From contig CAZFDT010000008.1 of the NCBI GenBank assembly GCA_964518335.1, forward strand, positions 1 through 64,000: 64,000 bases of DNA. The letters are read 5' to 3'. The position numbers and the translations under genes are program-made. How positions within the stretch are numbered: the first letter of the stretch is position 1; every line of letters begins with the position of its first letter. Shown piece by piece: positions 34,763-43,267 of the stretch. This DNA comes from CAZFDT01 sp964518335 (GTDB lineage: Bacteria; Planctomycetota; Phycisphaerae; Phycisphaerales; Phycisphaeraceae). The notes under the pieces were generated by a model, which ran no database searches, had not been told where the DNA came from, and worked only from the letters and a program-made list of their open reading frames with translations.

Positions 34763-35735
34763 TCTTCCCGATCGAGGCCATCTCGCCACCGAGCAGCGGC
34801 TCACCGCGTCGGCGGCGATCGACGCGCTGCAGATCGAGCAGGCGCTGCAGGTGATCAATCGGCAGGACCTCGACGTGCCCGTCGTGGTGCGCGAGCAGAT
34901 CCCGAAGATCGCGGCACTGGTGGGCGACGTCGTCGCGAACATGCGCCAGGGCGGGCGGCTGATTTACGTCGGCGCGGGCACGTCGGGCCGGCTGGGCGTG
35001 CTCGACGCCAGCGAGTGTCCGCCGACGTTCTGCAGCGACCCGTCGCAGGTGGTGGGCGTGATCGCCGGGGGCGACGCGGCGCTGCGCAAGAGCAGCGAAG
35101 GTGCCGAGGACGACGAGGCGGCTGGAGCCGGCGCGATTCGCTCGTTGCAGTTGACGGCGTTGGACAGTGTCATCGGCATTGCCGCCGGGGGGACGACGCC
35201 GTATGTGTGGGGGGCGCTGCGCGAAGCGGAGAAGGTCGGGGCCCTGACGGCGCTGGTGACGTGCGTGCCGATCAGAAGTCTGATGATCCGGCATCGCGCC
35301 CCGGTCGTCCCGCCCAACCAACCCGTGACGGCGCCGCCGCCACCGGCTCTGCCCGTGCCGATCGATCATGGCATCGAGCTGGTCGTCGGGCCCGAGGTCG
35401 TCACCGGCTCGACCCGCATGAAGGCCGGCACCGCCACCAAGCTCGCTCTCAACATGATCTCCACCGCGACGATGATCCAACTCGGCAAGGCGTGGGGCAA
35501 CCTGATGATCGATCTGCGCGCCACCAACGCCAAGCTGCGCGACCGGGCGATCCGCATCCTCACGTCGCAAACCGACCTGTCGCGCCACGACGCCGCAGCC
35601 CTGCTCGACCGCGCCGATGGCCGCGTCAAGCTCGCCCTCATCATGGCAATCAAGAACGTCGATCGCGGCCAGGCCCAGCGCCTCCTCGATGAACACGCAC
35701 AGCAACTCCGCCCGATCCTCGGCCCGCCGCGCTAA
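34689..35735 (+). CDS. murQ: N-acetylmuramic acid 6-phosphate etherase
   Basis: Cleaves MurNAc-6-P to GlcNAc-6-P and D-lactate. It has 348 residues, with a SIS domain. The conserved parts are LPDRGHLATEQRL (start of the family), IYVGAGTSGRLGVLDASECP, VVGVIAGGDAAL, IGIAAGGTTPYVWGAL and EVVTGSTRMKAGTATKLALN. About 28 residues precede the family start, and part of this extension (SHHPSSIIHHPSL) is encoded by heptamer repeats. No other in-frame ATG, GTG or TTG with a good ribosome site was seen between. It is co-transcribed with anmK and ends in a 4-base overlap with the convergent HEAT gene. Confidence 0.93.
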   Translation: MDDVKNNADAAPPSHHPSSIIHHPSLPDRGHLATEQRLTASAAIDALQIEQALQVINRQDLDVPVVVREQIPKIAALVGDVVANMRQGGRLIYVGAGTSGRLGVLDASECPPTFCSDPSQVVGVIAGGDAALRKSSEGAEDDEAAGAGAIRSLQLTALDSVIGIAAGGTTPYVWGALREAEKVGALTALVTCVPIRSLMIRHRAPVVPPNQPVTAPPPPALPVPIDHGIELVVGPEVVTGSTRMKAGTATKLALNMISTATMIQLGKAWGNLMIDLRATNAKLRDRAIRILTSQTDLSRHDAAALLDRADGRVKLALIMAIKNVDRGQAQRLLDEHAQQLRPILGPPR

Positions 35736-36697
35736 TTGACGCCGAAATGCTCTCCAAACGCCCGCGTGACGCTTGCCTCATCGCGGCGGGCCACAGCAGC
35801 TTTGATGCGTTCCTTCAGCGACTCATCGTGGCGATACATCGCCAGCGCCGCGATCGCCTCGACCGCACGCGACGACTCGTCGATCAGGTCGATCAAAAAA
35901 GTCAGCGGCTCGTCGTGGCGCAGCATGGCGATCGCCAGCAGGAGCGTGCGTTTGCGGTCGGCGTCAAACGTGCTCTCGTACTCACGGCGGAGCACGGCGA
36001 AGGCCTCGGGCAGGCGCGACTGTCCCAGAGCGACGGCGGCGGCCTGGGCCGTGTCATCGTCGTCCGCGCCAAGGAACTGCTCGATGAACGGCAGCGCGTG
36101 GCGGCCGGATAACTGCAGCAGAGCGGTCATCGCCTCGCTGACAACTCGCGGCTCTTCGTCGCCCAGCTTCGCCTTGAACCGCAGCAGCGGCGCCGCCGCG
36201 GGCGAGCCGGTGTGCCCCAATGCTTGCGCTGCAGTGGCCCGACAGCCGGCGTCGGCGTCAGCGAGCAGCTCCGCCAGCTCCGTCAGCGCGTCGGGATAGC
36301 CCATGCGCACCAGCGCCAGGGCGCAGCGCGAGCGCAGCTCCGCTGCCGCGTCCGCGCTGCCGCCGAACACCGGCTCCATCTGCACGTGCCGCACCCCCGG
36401 CAGGTACACGTCCAGCGCGTCGGCTTCGAGCCGGTCCAGCGCCTCGGCGATCGCCGTCTTGGCGGTGCAGCCTTTGTCGGCCCCGTCGGTCAGGAACCGC
36501 GCAAACGCCGCCGCCAGGTCGTCCGCCAAGCCCGTCATCGCGTGCTCGCCGACGATCGCCGCCGCTTTCGCCGCCACATGGTTCGATGCCCCTGCCAGCG
36601 CCTTGCGCAACTCGGCCTTCGCCGCGTCATCGATCGCGCCGCGCGCCAGGGCGTGGAGCGCCGCCAACTGGTCCTCGAGCTTCTTCCCACGGGCCAT
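35732..36697 (-). CDS. HEAT-repeat protein
   Basis: Predicted alpha-solenoid of 321 residues built from about eight helical repeats, for example DAGCRATAAQALGHTGSPAA and DDTAQAAAVALGQSRLPEAF. The N-terminal KKLEDQLAALHALARG suggests a coiled start. No catalytic motif is seen; such proteins usually scaffold others. TACATT (36704-36709, minus strand) lies 6 bases before the ATG, overlapping the -10 of the divergent tsaB gene. Confidence 0.85.
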   Translation of the reverse strand: MARGKKLEDQLAALHALARGAIDDAAKAELRKALAGASNHVAAKAAAIVGEHAMTGLADDLAAAFARFLTDGADKGCTAKTAIAEALDRLEADALDVYLPGVRHVQMEPVFGGSADAAAELRSRCALALVRMGYPDALTELAELLADADAGCRATAAQALGHTGSPAAAPLLRFKAKLGDEEPRVVSEAMTALLQLSGRHALPFIEQFLGADDDDTAQAAAVALGQSRLPEAFAVLRREYESTFDADRKRTLLLAIAMLRHDEPLTFLIDLIDESSRAVEAIAALAMYRHDESLKERIKAAVARRDEASVTRAFGEHFGVN

Positions 36698-36703
36698 GCC
36701 AGG

Positions 36704-36713
36704 AATGTACCAT
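36704..36713. promoter_or_regulatory. Overlapping divergent -10 elements (HEAT gene / tsaB)
   Basis: Minus-strand TACATT occupies 36704-36709 and plus-strand TACCAT occupies 36708-36713. The two starts are only 30 bases apart, so both promoters must share DNA and RNA polymerase could bind only one way at a time. Confidence 0.45.
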
Positions 36714-36727
36714 TGGCATCCAAAGTC

Positions 36728-37369
36728 ATGGGCGACTACTCGCTAGCCATTGAAACCTCGTCGCAGGCCGGATCGATCGCGCTGGGGTGCGGCGAAGACC
36801 TGGTGGCGACGGCGGACGTGCCACAGCATCGGCGGCACAACCTGGAGCTGATGCCGACGATCGCGCGGCTGTGCGACGCGCACGGCATCGGACCGGCGGA
36901 CCTTGCCGAGGTGTACGTGTCGATCGGGCCTGGCAGCTTCACCGGGCTGCGCATCGGGATCGCCACGGCGAAGATGCTGGCACTGACGCGCGGCGTGCGG
37001 GTGGTGGCGGTGCCGACGCTCGATGTGCTGGTGTGCCGTGCCGCGGCCGCGGACAGCCCGGTGGCGGCGTGCCTCAACCTCAAGCACGACACGGCATGGT
37101 CTGCGGTGTACGCCTGGGACGGTGGCCACTGGCGACAGGCGGTCGAGCCGGCGCTGCGCACGCTGGCGCAAGTGCAGGCCTTGGCGCCGCGCACGATCCT
37201 GGATCACACCACGGTGCCACATAGCGACGCCCTGTGGCAACTGGGCCGTGCGGCGGCCAAGTGCGGCCGCTACACCGACCCGATGCACCTGTCGCCCCTC
37301 TACGCGCGAGAGCCCGAGGCCGTGGCGCTTTGGGAGGCGCTCCAGGGCGGTGCGGCGAAATCCCTCTAG
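36728..37369 (+). CDS. tsaB: tRNA threonylcarbamoyladenosine biosynthesis protein TsaB
   Basis: Partner of TsaD in making t6A37 of ANN-decoding tRNAs. It has 213 residues. The actin-like ATPase start SLAIETSSQAGSIALG and the signature VSIGPGSFTGLRIGIATAK near residue 62 identify it. The C terminus ends PLYAREPEAVALWE, a usual TsaB end. tsaD and tsaE are not in the window. It lies 12 bases ahead of der and is probably co-transcribed with it. Confidence 0.93.
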   Translation: MGDYSLAIETSSQAGSIALGCGEDLVATADVPQHRRHNLELMPTIARLCDAHGIGPADLAEVYVSIGPGSFTGLRIGIATAKMLALTRGVRVVAVPTLDVLVCRAAAADSPVAACLNLKHDTAWSAVYAWDGGHWRQAVEPALRTLAQVQALAPRTILDHTTVPHSDALWQLGRAAAKCGRYTDPMHLSPLYAREPEAVALWEALQGGAAKSL

Positions 37370-37381
37370 AATGCTCGCCCC

Positions 37382-38800
37382 ATGCCTCTGCCCAAGCTTG
37401 TCATCGTCGGTCGGCCCAATGTGGGCAAGTCCAGCCTGCTCAACCTACTGGCCGGCCGCACCGTGAGCATTGTCGAGCCCACGGCCGGGGTCACGCGCGA
37501 CCGCGTGGCGACCAGCGCGACCATTCCCCCCAAAGACCGCGGCGACGCGCCGCACACGCTCGAAGTCATCGACACCGGGGGCTACGGCATCGAGGACAGC
37601 GCCAACCTCACCGCCCAGGTCGAGCGCCAGATCGCGCGCGGCGTCGCCGAGGCCGACCTGGTCCTCTTCGTCATCGATGCACAGGCGGGTGTGGTCACGC
37701 TCGATGAGCGCGTGGCCAAGATGCTGCGCAAGACCAACCCCAAGACGCCCGTGCTGATGGTCGCCAACAAGGTGGACTCGAAGACGCACGAGGCATCGGC
37801 GTTCGAGGCGACGCGGCTGGGCCTGGGCGAACCCATTCTCGTCTCGGCGATGAGCGGGTACAACAAGCGGCATCTCTTCGACGAGATCATCGACGCCATC
37901 GACTGGACCAAGGCCGGCCGTGCGGAGCCGACGGGCATGATGCTGGCGATCGTAGGCAAGCGCAACGCGGGTAAGAGCACGCTCGTCAACGCCCTGGCCG
38001 ATGAAGAGCGCGTGATCGTCAGCGCGATCGAGGGCACCACGCGCGACAGCGTCGATGTGCGCTTCGAGATCGACGGCCACGCCTTCACCGCCATCGACAC
38101 CGCCGGCGTGCGCAAGAGCAAGTCGCTGGCCAACGACATCGAATACTACAGCCACCACCGCGCCCTGCGCTCGATCCGCCGCGCCGACGTCGTGCTGTTA
38201 CTCCTCGACGCCACCGTGGAGGTCAGCCAGGTGGACAAGCAACTGGGCGGCGAGATTCTCAAACACTTCAAGCCCGTGGTGATCGTCGTGAACAAGTGGG
38301 ACCTGGCGAAGAAGCGCTCCAACGAAGAGGCTTACGCCGACTACCTGGCGAAGGAGCTCAAGGGTCTGGATTTCGCCCCGATCGTATTCACCGCGGCCCA
38401 GGCCGGCGAAGGCGTGCGCGACGCGGTGGCGATGGCGATGAACCTGCACGAGCAGGCGGGCGAGCGCCTGGGCACGTCGCAGCTCAATCAGGTCATGGAG
38501 CAGATCGTCACCGAGCATCCGCCCACATCGAAGATCGGCCGGCGCCTGAAGATCTACTACGCCACGCAGCTTGCGGTGCATCCGCCGACGATCGGACTGT
38601 TCGTCAACGATCCGGCGCTGTTCGATCCAGCGTACCAGCGTTACATCATCCACCGCTACCGCGAGCTGCTGCCGTACAGCGAGGTGCCGATCAAACTGCT
38701 GATCCGCGGCCGCACCAGCGCCCCCGGCGAAGACCGCAGCGCCCGGCCACGGAAGAAGAAGGGCGATCGCAGGGTCGCCCGCCCGCGAAAGAAGAGGTGA
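37382..38800 (+). CDS. der: Ribosome-associated GTPase Der (EngA)
   Basis: Double GTPase needed for 50S subunit assembly, 472 residues. The first G domain has GRPNVGKSSLLNLLAG, DTGG and NKVD; the second (near residue 185) has GKRNAGKSTLVNAL, DTAG and NKWD. The C-terminal KH-like domain ends with PTIGLFVNDPALF and YSEVPIKLLIRGR, followed by a basic tail (RPRKKKGDRRVARPRKKR). Length and order are normal for the family. The TAGAAT before it includes the tsaB stop codon and is weak promoter evidence. Confidence 0.97.
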   Translation: MPLPKLVIVGRPNVGKSSLLNLLAGRTVSIVEPTAGVTRDRVATSATIPPKDRGDAPHTLEVIDTGGYGIEDSANLTAQVERQIARGVAEADLVLFVIDAQAGVVTLDERVAKMLRKTNPKTPVLMVANKVDSKTHEASAFEATRLGLGEPILVSAMSGYNKRHLFDEIIDAIDWTKAGRAEPTGMMLAIVGKRNAGKSTLVNALADEERVIVSAIEGTTRDSVDVRFEIDGHAFTAIDTAGVRKSKSLANDIEYYSHHRALRSIRRADVVLLLLDATVEVSQVDKQLGGEILKHFKPVVIVVNKWDLAKKRSNEEAYADYLAKELKGLDFAPIVFTAAQAGEGVRDAVAMAMNLHEQAGERLGTSQLNQVMEQIVTEHPPTSKIGRRLKIYYATQLAVHPPTIGLFVNDPALFDPAYQRYIIHRYRELLPYSEVPIKLLIRGRTSAPGEDRSARPRKKKGDRRVARPRKKR

Positions 38801-38804
38801 GGTC

Positions 38805-41441
38805 ATGCGATGGCTCACGACAGCACTCGCGGCCTGCTGGGCCGTGACGGCGCACGCGGCCGAGCCCGTGGTGGTGTGGTGGGAGGGGGAGGATGCGGTC
38901 GAGCACAATTTCCCGCAGCGGACGGGGTTTTCGCCGCAGACGTTCGCCGACACGCGCGAGTTGCTGTCGGGCGGGGACTGGCTGTCGAGCGACGGCAAGG
39001 TGGAGGCGGCGCCGCGGTACGCGCGGTATCGCGTGACGGTGCCGGGCGACGGGGAGTACGCGCTGTGGTCGCGCAAGTTCTGGAAGCACGGGCCCTTTCG
39101 CTGGCGGTTCGGCGACGGGCAGTGGCAGACGTGCGGGCGCGACGTGTCGCTGCTTGACAGTGTGACGTTGCGCACGCACCTGGGGACCAACTGGGTGTAC
39201 CTGGGCCAGACGACGCTGGCGGCGGGCGAGGCGACGTTCGAGCTCGAATTGCTGGCGGACGAGGGCAAGGACGCGACGGCGGCGTTTGACTGCTTCGCCC
39301 TGGCGCAGGGCCCTTTCATCCCGCGCGGCAAGCTCAAACCGGGTGATCGGCTCACTGCAGCGGATGATGGATTCTTCGCTTTTGACGCCGGCCTCGACCG
39401 TTTTGGCGACGACGCCCTGCTGGACCTGCGCCGCCTCAACGAGGCCGTCGCCGGTCAGTCCGGTCCGCTCCGCCGTGACGGCGACAAGCTCACGCTGGGC
39501 GACGGCACGCCCGTGCGCCTGTGGGCGGTGAATCTGGGTCCTGATGTGTTCGAGCTGCCGCCCGTGGCTCTTGACTACCTGGCCCGACGACTGGCCAAGC
39601 TGGGCGTCAACATGGTTCGCCTGCACGGGGCGGTGTTCCTCGAGCGCGACCCGGCCCAGATCAACGTCCGCCGCATCGAGGGCATGCAGCGCACTGTCGC
39701 CGCGTTCAAGAGCCACGGCATCTACACCACGCTGAGCTTCTACTTCCCCCTGTGGATGCGCGTCACCCCGGCAAGCGGGCTCGAAGGGTTCGAGGGTTTT
39801 GAAAACCGCAACCCGTTCGGCCTGATCTTCTTCAACCCGCGCATGCAGGCGCTGCATCGACAGTGGACCACCGCGCTGCTGACGACGCCCAACCCGCACA
39901 CCGGCGTGCCGCTGGGCCAGGACCCGGCCGTGGGCATGGTCGAGCTCGTCAACGAGGACAGCCTGTTTTTCTGGACATTCAGCAAGAAGAACATCCCGCC
40001 GGCGCAGTGGGCGATGCTAGAGGAGCAGTTCGGCCAGTGGCTGTCGAAGCGCGACGGCAAGCCGCGCGGCCGGACAGAGATCTTCGAGGCCTGGCACATG
40101 ACGCGCCAGGGGCGTGACCAGGCCACGGCCGCGCGGCGAAAGCACATCGCCGACCAGGTCCGCTTCCTCGCCGAGCTGCAGCGCGGGTTTTACGAGTCGG
40201 CCACGCGCCACGTCCGGGACGAGCTTCACTTCCGCGGGCTGATCGTCGCAGGCAACTGGAGCACGGCCGACCCCGCCCTCCTCGACGCGCTGGAGCGATA
40301 CAGTTACACGCCCGGCGACGTGATCGATCACCACGGCTACGTCGATCGCGGCCACGAGGGCGACGGCGCCGCCTGGAGCGTGCGCACCGGCCACCTCTTC
40401 GCCGACACTACCACCATGGCGGCGCCTTCACAGACGCCCATGCGCATCGACCAGCTCGCCGGCTGGCCCAGCATCATCTCCGAGGTCAACTGGACCAACC
40501 CCACGCCTTACCGCGCTGAGACCACCGCCCTGCTCGCCGCCTACGGCTCGCTGCAGGGGCTCGACGGCATCTACCTCTTTGCCGTCACCGACGCGATCAT
40601 GCTCAATCAGTCGCTGGGCAAGTTCGACATCGGCAACGCGGCGATCGGCGGGACGTTCCCAGCCGCGGCGCTGCTCTTCCGCCGCGGCGACGTGCGCGAA
40701 GCGCCCGCCGTCATCCACCAGACGCTCCGACTCGACGACCTCTACGCGCTCAAGGGTCAGACCACAGGCGGCGGAAGCGCCGCACTTGACGCCTTCCGCG
40801 CCGCCAACGTCCCGCCCGGCGCCGTCGCCGAGGGCGACGTGACCCAATTCGACGCCCAGGCGTTCTTCGTCGGCCGCGTCACGCGCAGCATCGTGCCAGC
40901 CGCCGTGGGGCAGCGGTCGCGTCAGCTCAACACCGCCGAGCTGATCCGCCGCGACGACAAACGTATCACCAGCGTGACGGGCGAGCTGGCGTGGGACTGG
41001 GGCCGACGCTACATGACGGTGAACGCGCCGCGCTGCGTCGCCGCGGTGGGCTTCCTCAAGGAGCAGGGCCCCATCGCGCTGGGTGATGTGACGATCCGCA
41101 GCGACAACGACTATGGCAGCGTATTCGTCGTCGCCCTGGACGACGAGCCTGTCGCGCGGTCGCGGCGGCTGCTGGTGCAGGCGATGACACGCGAGCAGTA
41201 CCGTGGATTCGCGACGGAGGCGGCGAAGAATGACAAGGGCGAGGATCGGCGGCGGATCACGTCGCTGGGAGCCCCGCCGTTGAACGTGCAGAAAATCGTC
41301 GCGACGGTGACGCTGCCGGGTGAGGGCTGGCGTGCGACGCCGCTGGACGGCAACGGGTACGCCGCGAGCGAGGCGGAGGCAGTGGACGGATCGCTGCAGT
41401 TGCCCAACGAGGCGCTCTACACCATTCTGACGCGGGAATAG
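38805..41441 (+). CDS. Secreted glycoside hydrolase-like protein (clan A, GH5/GH39-like)
   Basis: Exported protein of 878 residues with a signal peptide at residues 1-19 (ends TAHAAEP). Residues 20-160 resemble a carbohydrate-binding beta-sandwich (VVWWEGEDAVEHNFP). A TIM-barrel region starts near residue 235 (LGPDVFELPPVALDY, LGVNMVRLHGAVFLE). The acid/base is probably the Glu in GMVELVNEDSLFFW, and the nucleophile the Glu in PSIISEVNWTNP, the clan-A spacing. The C-terminal ~250 residues are beta-rich. The substrate is unknown. GAGGTGAGG precedes the ATG, and it follows der by 4 bases, an odd partner. Confidence 0.75.
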   Translation: MRWLTTALAACWAVTAHAAEPVVVWWEGEDAVEHNFPQRTGFSPQTFADTRELLSGGDWLSSDGKVEAAPRYARYRVTVPGDGEYALWSRKFWKHGPFRWRFGDGQWQTCGRDVSLLDSVTLRTHLGTNWVYLGQTTLAAGEATFELELLADEGKDATAAFDCFALAQGPFIPRGKLKPGDRLTAADDGFFAFDAGLDRFGDDALLDLRRLNEAVAGQSGPLRRDGDKLTLGDGTPVRLWAVNLGPDVFELPPVALDYLARRLAKLGVNMVRLHGAVFLERDPAQINVRRIEGMQRTVAAFKSHGIYTTLSFYFPLWMRVTPASGLEGFEGFENRNPFGLIFFNPRMQALHRQWTTALLTTPNPHTGVPLGQDPAVGMVELVNEDSLFFWTFSKKNIPPAQWAMLEEQFGQWLSKRDGKPRGRTEIFEAWHMTRQGRDQATAARRKHIADQVRFLAELQRGFYESATRHVRDELHFRGLIVAGNWSTADPALLDALERYSYTPGDVIDHHGYVDRGHEGDGAAWSVRTGHLFADTTTMAAPSQTPMRIDQLAGWPSIISEVNWTNPTPYRAETTALLAAYGSLQGLDGIYLFAVTDAIMLNQSLGKFDIGNAAIGGTFPAAALLFRRGDVREAPAVIHQTLRLDDLYALKGQTTGGGSAALDAFRAANVPPGAVAEGDVTQFDAQAFFVGRVTRSIVPAAVGQRSRQLNTAELIRRDDKRITSVTGELAWDWGRRYMTVNAPRCVAAVGFLKEQGPIALGDVTIRSDNDYGSVFVVALDDEPVARSRRLLVQAMTREQYRGFATEAAKNDKGEDRRRITSLGAPPLNVQKIVATVTLPGEGWRATPLDGNGYAASEAEAVDGSLQLPNEALYTILTRE

Positions 41442-41444
41442 CCG

Positions 41445-42311
41445 CTATCGTATCGAGGCGATCAGGTCGTCGATGAGCTGCCAGTATCGAGCGTGGTCGT
41501 CGGCCGTGGGCACGTCGTTGTGGTTGCAGTCGAACTCGGCGTAAAGGAGCCGGGGGCTGCGCGTGGCCAGGTCGCGGTTGCGGCGTGCATGGGCGACGGG
41601 GATCGATGTGTCGCGGGTGCCGTGCATGATGAGCAGGGGATAGTCGGCGTCGGCGATGACGCGGTCGTTGCGGAAGGGGTGGCGCACGAAGAAGGAGGGC
41701 ACGAGCATGCGGGCGGCCATGGCGTTGATGCTGGTGAAAGTGGATTCGAGGACCATGGCGGCGGGTGTGCGGTCGCGAGCCAGGTCGCAGGCGACGCCGC
41801 CGCCGAGGGAACGGCCGTGGTAAATGACGCGGGCGTGATCGACGCCGGGCTGGGCGATGAGCCAGTCGAGGAATATGCGCATGTCATCGCCGATGGCTTT
41901 CTGGCCGGGTTTTCCGCCGCTGCGGCCGTAGCCGCGGTACTCGGGCAGGAACACGGCGACGCCGCGCCGCAGGTAGCCATCGAGGATGGCGTGCTGCAGA
42001 TCGATGACTTCGCCGTTGCCGTGGAAGAAGATGACGACGGGCGCCGGTTGCGCTGCAGTAGCCCCCTTGGGCAGGTACAGCCACGACTCGACGCGCTGTC
42101 CGTCGTCGAGATCGAGCCAGTGGGTGATCGGCTCGGCGACAGGCGGCCCCGGCGCCGGCGGCGGGAACTTGTGGCCGGGGAAGATCATGGTGTCCTGTGC
42201 CGCGCAGGCGGTGATCCACAGGCCCACGACAAACGCGGCGACGACACCGACGATCCGCACCAGCGACCGACGGAGACGGCGACCCAAGGGCATGGACTCG
42301 GCCGTGGACAT
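41445..42311 (-). CDS. Alpha/beta hydrolase, membrane-anchored
   Basis: Serine hydrolase of 288 residues. The N terminus has a basic stretch and one hydrophobic helix (VGVVAAFVVGLWITAC) ending in a possible lipobox Cys, so it is likely a lipoprotein or anchored. The oxyanion region is VVIFFHGNGEV, the nucleophile elbow is YHGRSLGGGVACDL (Ser), the acid is probably in LLIMHGTRDTSIPVAHA, and the His is in CNHNDVP. It matches the BEM46/FrsA-like hydrolases. ATG 42311 is 6 bases from TACACT. Confidence 0.88.
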   Translation of the reverse strand: MSTAESMPLGRRLRRSLVRIVGVVAAFVVGLWITACAAQDTMIFPGHKFPPPAPGPPVAEPITHWLDLDDGQRVESWLYLPKGATAAQPAPVVIFFHGNGEVIDLQHAILDGYLRRGVAVFLPEYRGYGRSGGKPGQKAIGDDMRIFLDWLIAQPGVDHARVIYHGRSLGGGVACDLARDRTPAAMVLESTFTSINAMAARMLVPSFFVRHPFRNDRVIADADYPLLIMHGTRDTSIPVAHARRNRDLATRSPRLLYAEFDCNHNDVPTADDHARYWQLIDDLIASIR

Positions 42312-42317
42312 GCCGAC

Positions 42318-42323
42318 AGTGTA
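42318..42323 (-). promoter_or_regulatory. -10-like TACACT before the hydrolase start
   Basis: TACACT on the minus strand is 6 bases from ATG 42311, supporting this start against a frame that runs on to 42575. Confidence 0.5.
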
Positions 42324-42363
42324 GTCGGCGATCCGTGCTAAGCCGCAGACGGCTTGAAGGCCG

Positions 42364-43149
42364 TCAATGTTTGTGCAGCGACTCGTCCACCTTGTGCCTG
42401 GCGGCGATGGGCGAAAGGGGCTCTTTGCGGTTGGGCGAATTCTTGCGGTACGCCACTCCGGCCGCGGGGGCGACATATTTGACACCGTTGGCCAGCACGC
42501 GGCGGACGTTCTTGTCGTAGTAGATCGGGAACGTCTCGTGGCCGGGCCGGAAGTAGAAGATCTTGCCTGCCCCACGGTTGAACACGCAGCCGCTGCGGAA
42601 CACGTCGCCGCCCTCGAACCAGCTCACGAAGATCAACTCGTCGGGCTGGGGGATGTCGAACGGCTCGCCGTACATCTCGACGTGCTCGAGTTCGAAGTGG
42701 TCTTTGTCGAGGCCGGCGGTGATCGGGTGGCCCTGGGCGACGACCCACAAGCGCTCGCGCTCGGCGGCCTCGCGCCAGTAGAGGTGGCATCCCGTGCCCA
42801 GCAGCTTCTTGAACGGCTTGGCGTAGTGGCCCGAGTGCAGCACGACCAGGCCCATGCCTTCGAGCACGCGCTGGGCGACCTTATCGACGATGGCGTCCTT
42901 CACGTCGCCGTGAGCGCAGTGACCCCACCAAGTGAGCACGTCGGTGTTGGCCAGCACCTCGTCGGTCAGGCCGTGCTCCGGCTCGTCGAGCGTGGCGGTG
43001 CGGACCTGCACACTACCGGGGGCGAGGTTCTCTTCGATCGCCGCCTTCATCACGACGTGCATGCCGTCTGGATAGATTTTCTTGACGGCGGGGCTCTTGT
43101 GCTCGTGGCGGTATTCGTGCCAGACGGTGACGCGGAGTGGAGCGGGCAT
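42364..43149 (-). CDS. ThuA-domain (trehalose-utilisation) protein
   Basis: ThuA-like protein of 261 residues with a class I glutamine-amidotransferase-like fold. Segments are [20 protein letters not shown] at the start, [39 protein letters not shown] and [18 protein letters not shown] near the end. Such proteins are abundant in planctomycetes and are linked to sugar catabolism; the precise reaction is unsettled. ATG 43149 has CGAGG 8 bases upstream. Confidence 0.9.
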   Translation of the reverse strand: MPAPLRVTVWHEYRHEHKSPAVKKIYPDGMHVVMKAAIEENLAPGSVQVRTATLDEPEHGLTDEVLANTDVLTWWGHCAHGDVKDAIVDKVAQRVLEGMGLVVLHSGHYAKPFKKLLGTGCHLYWREAAERERLWVVAQGHPITAGLDKDHFELEHVEMYGEPFDIPQPDELIFVSWFEGGDVFRSGCVFNRGAGKIFYFRPGHETFPIYYDKNVRRVLANGVKYVAPAAGVAYRKNSPNRKEPLSPIAARHKVDESLHKH

Positions 43150-43254
43150 GGGGTATCCTCGGGGGTGGTCTTTCTGGAGACCTGGTGGGGTGAAGATCGC
43201 GCGAGTTTGTATCGCCGATCGCGGCGGGGTGCAAATCCGCGGCTGCGATCGCTC

Positions 43255-43260
43255 TATAAT
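43255..43260 (+). promoter_or_regulatory. -10 TATAAT seven bases before the nfeD-like gene
   Basis: A consensus TATAAT is followed by 7 bases and the ATG at 43268. No ribosome site fits between, so the message is probably leaderless. No good -35 is seen. Confidence 0.6.
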
Positions 43261-43267
43261 TGGCCAT

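Noticed and set aside
37367..37381. TAGAAT before der taken as a promoter
   Set aside because: TAG is the tsaB stop codon and the genes are 12 bases apart, so co-transcription is simpler.
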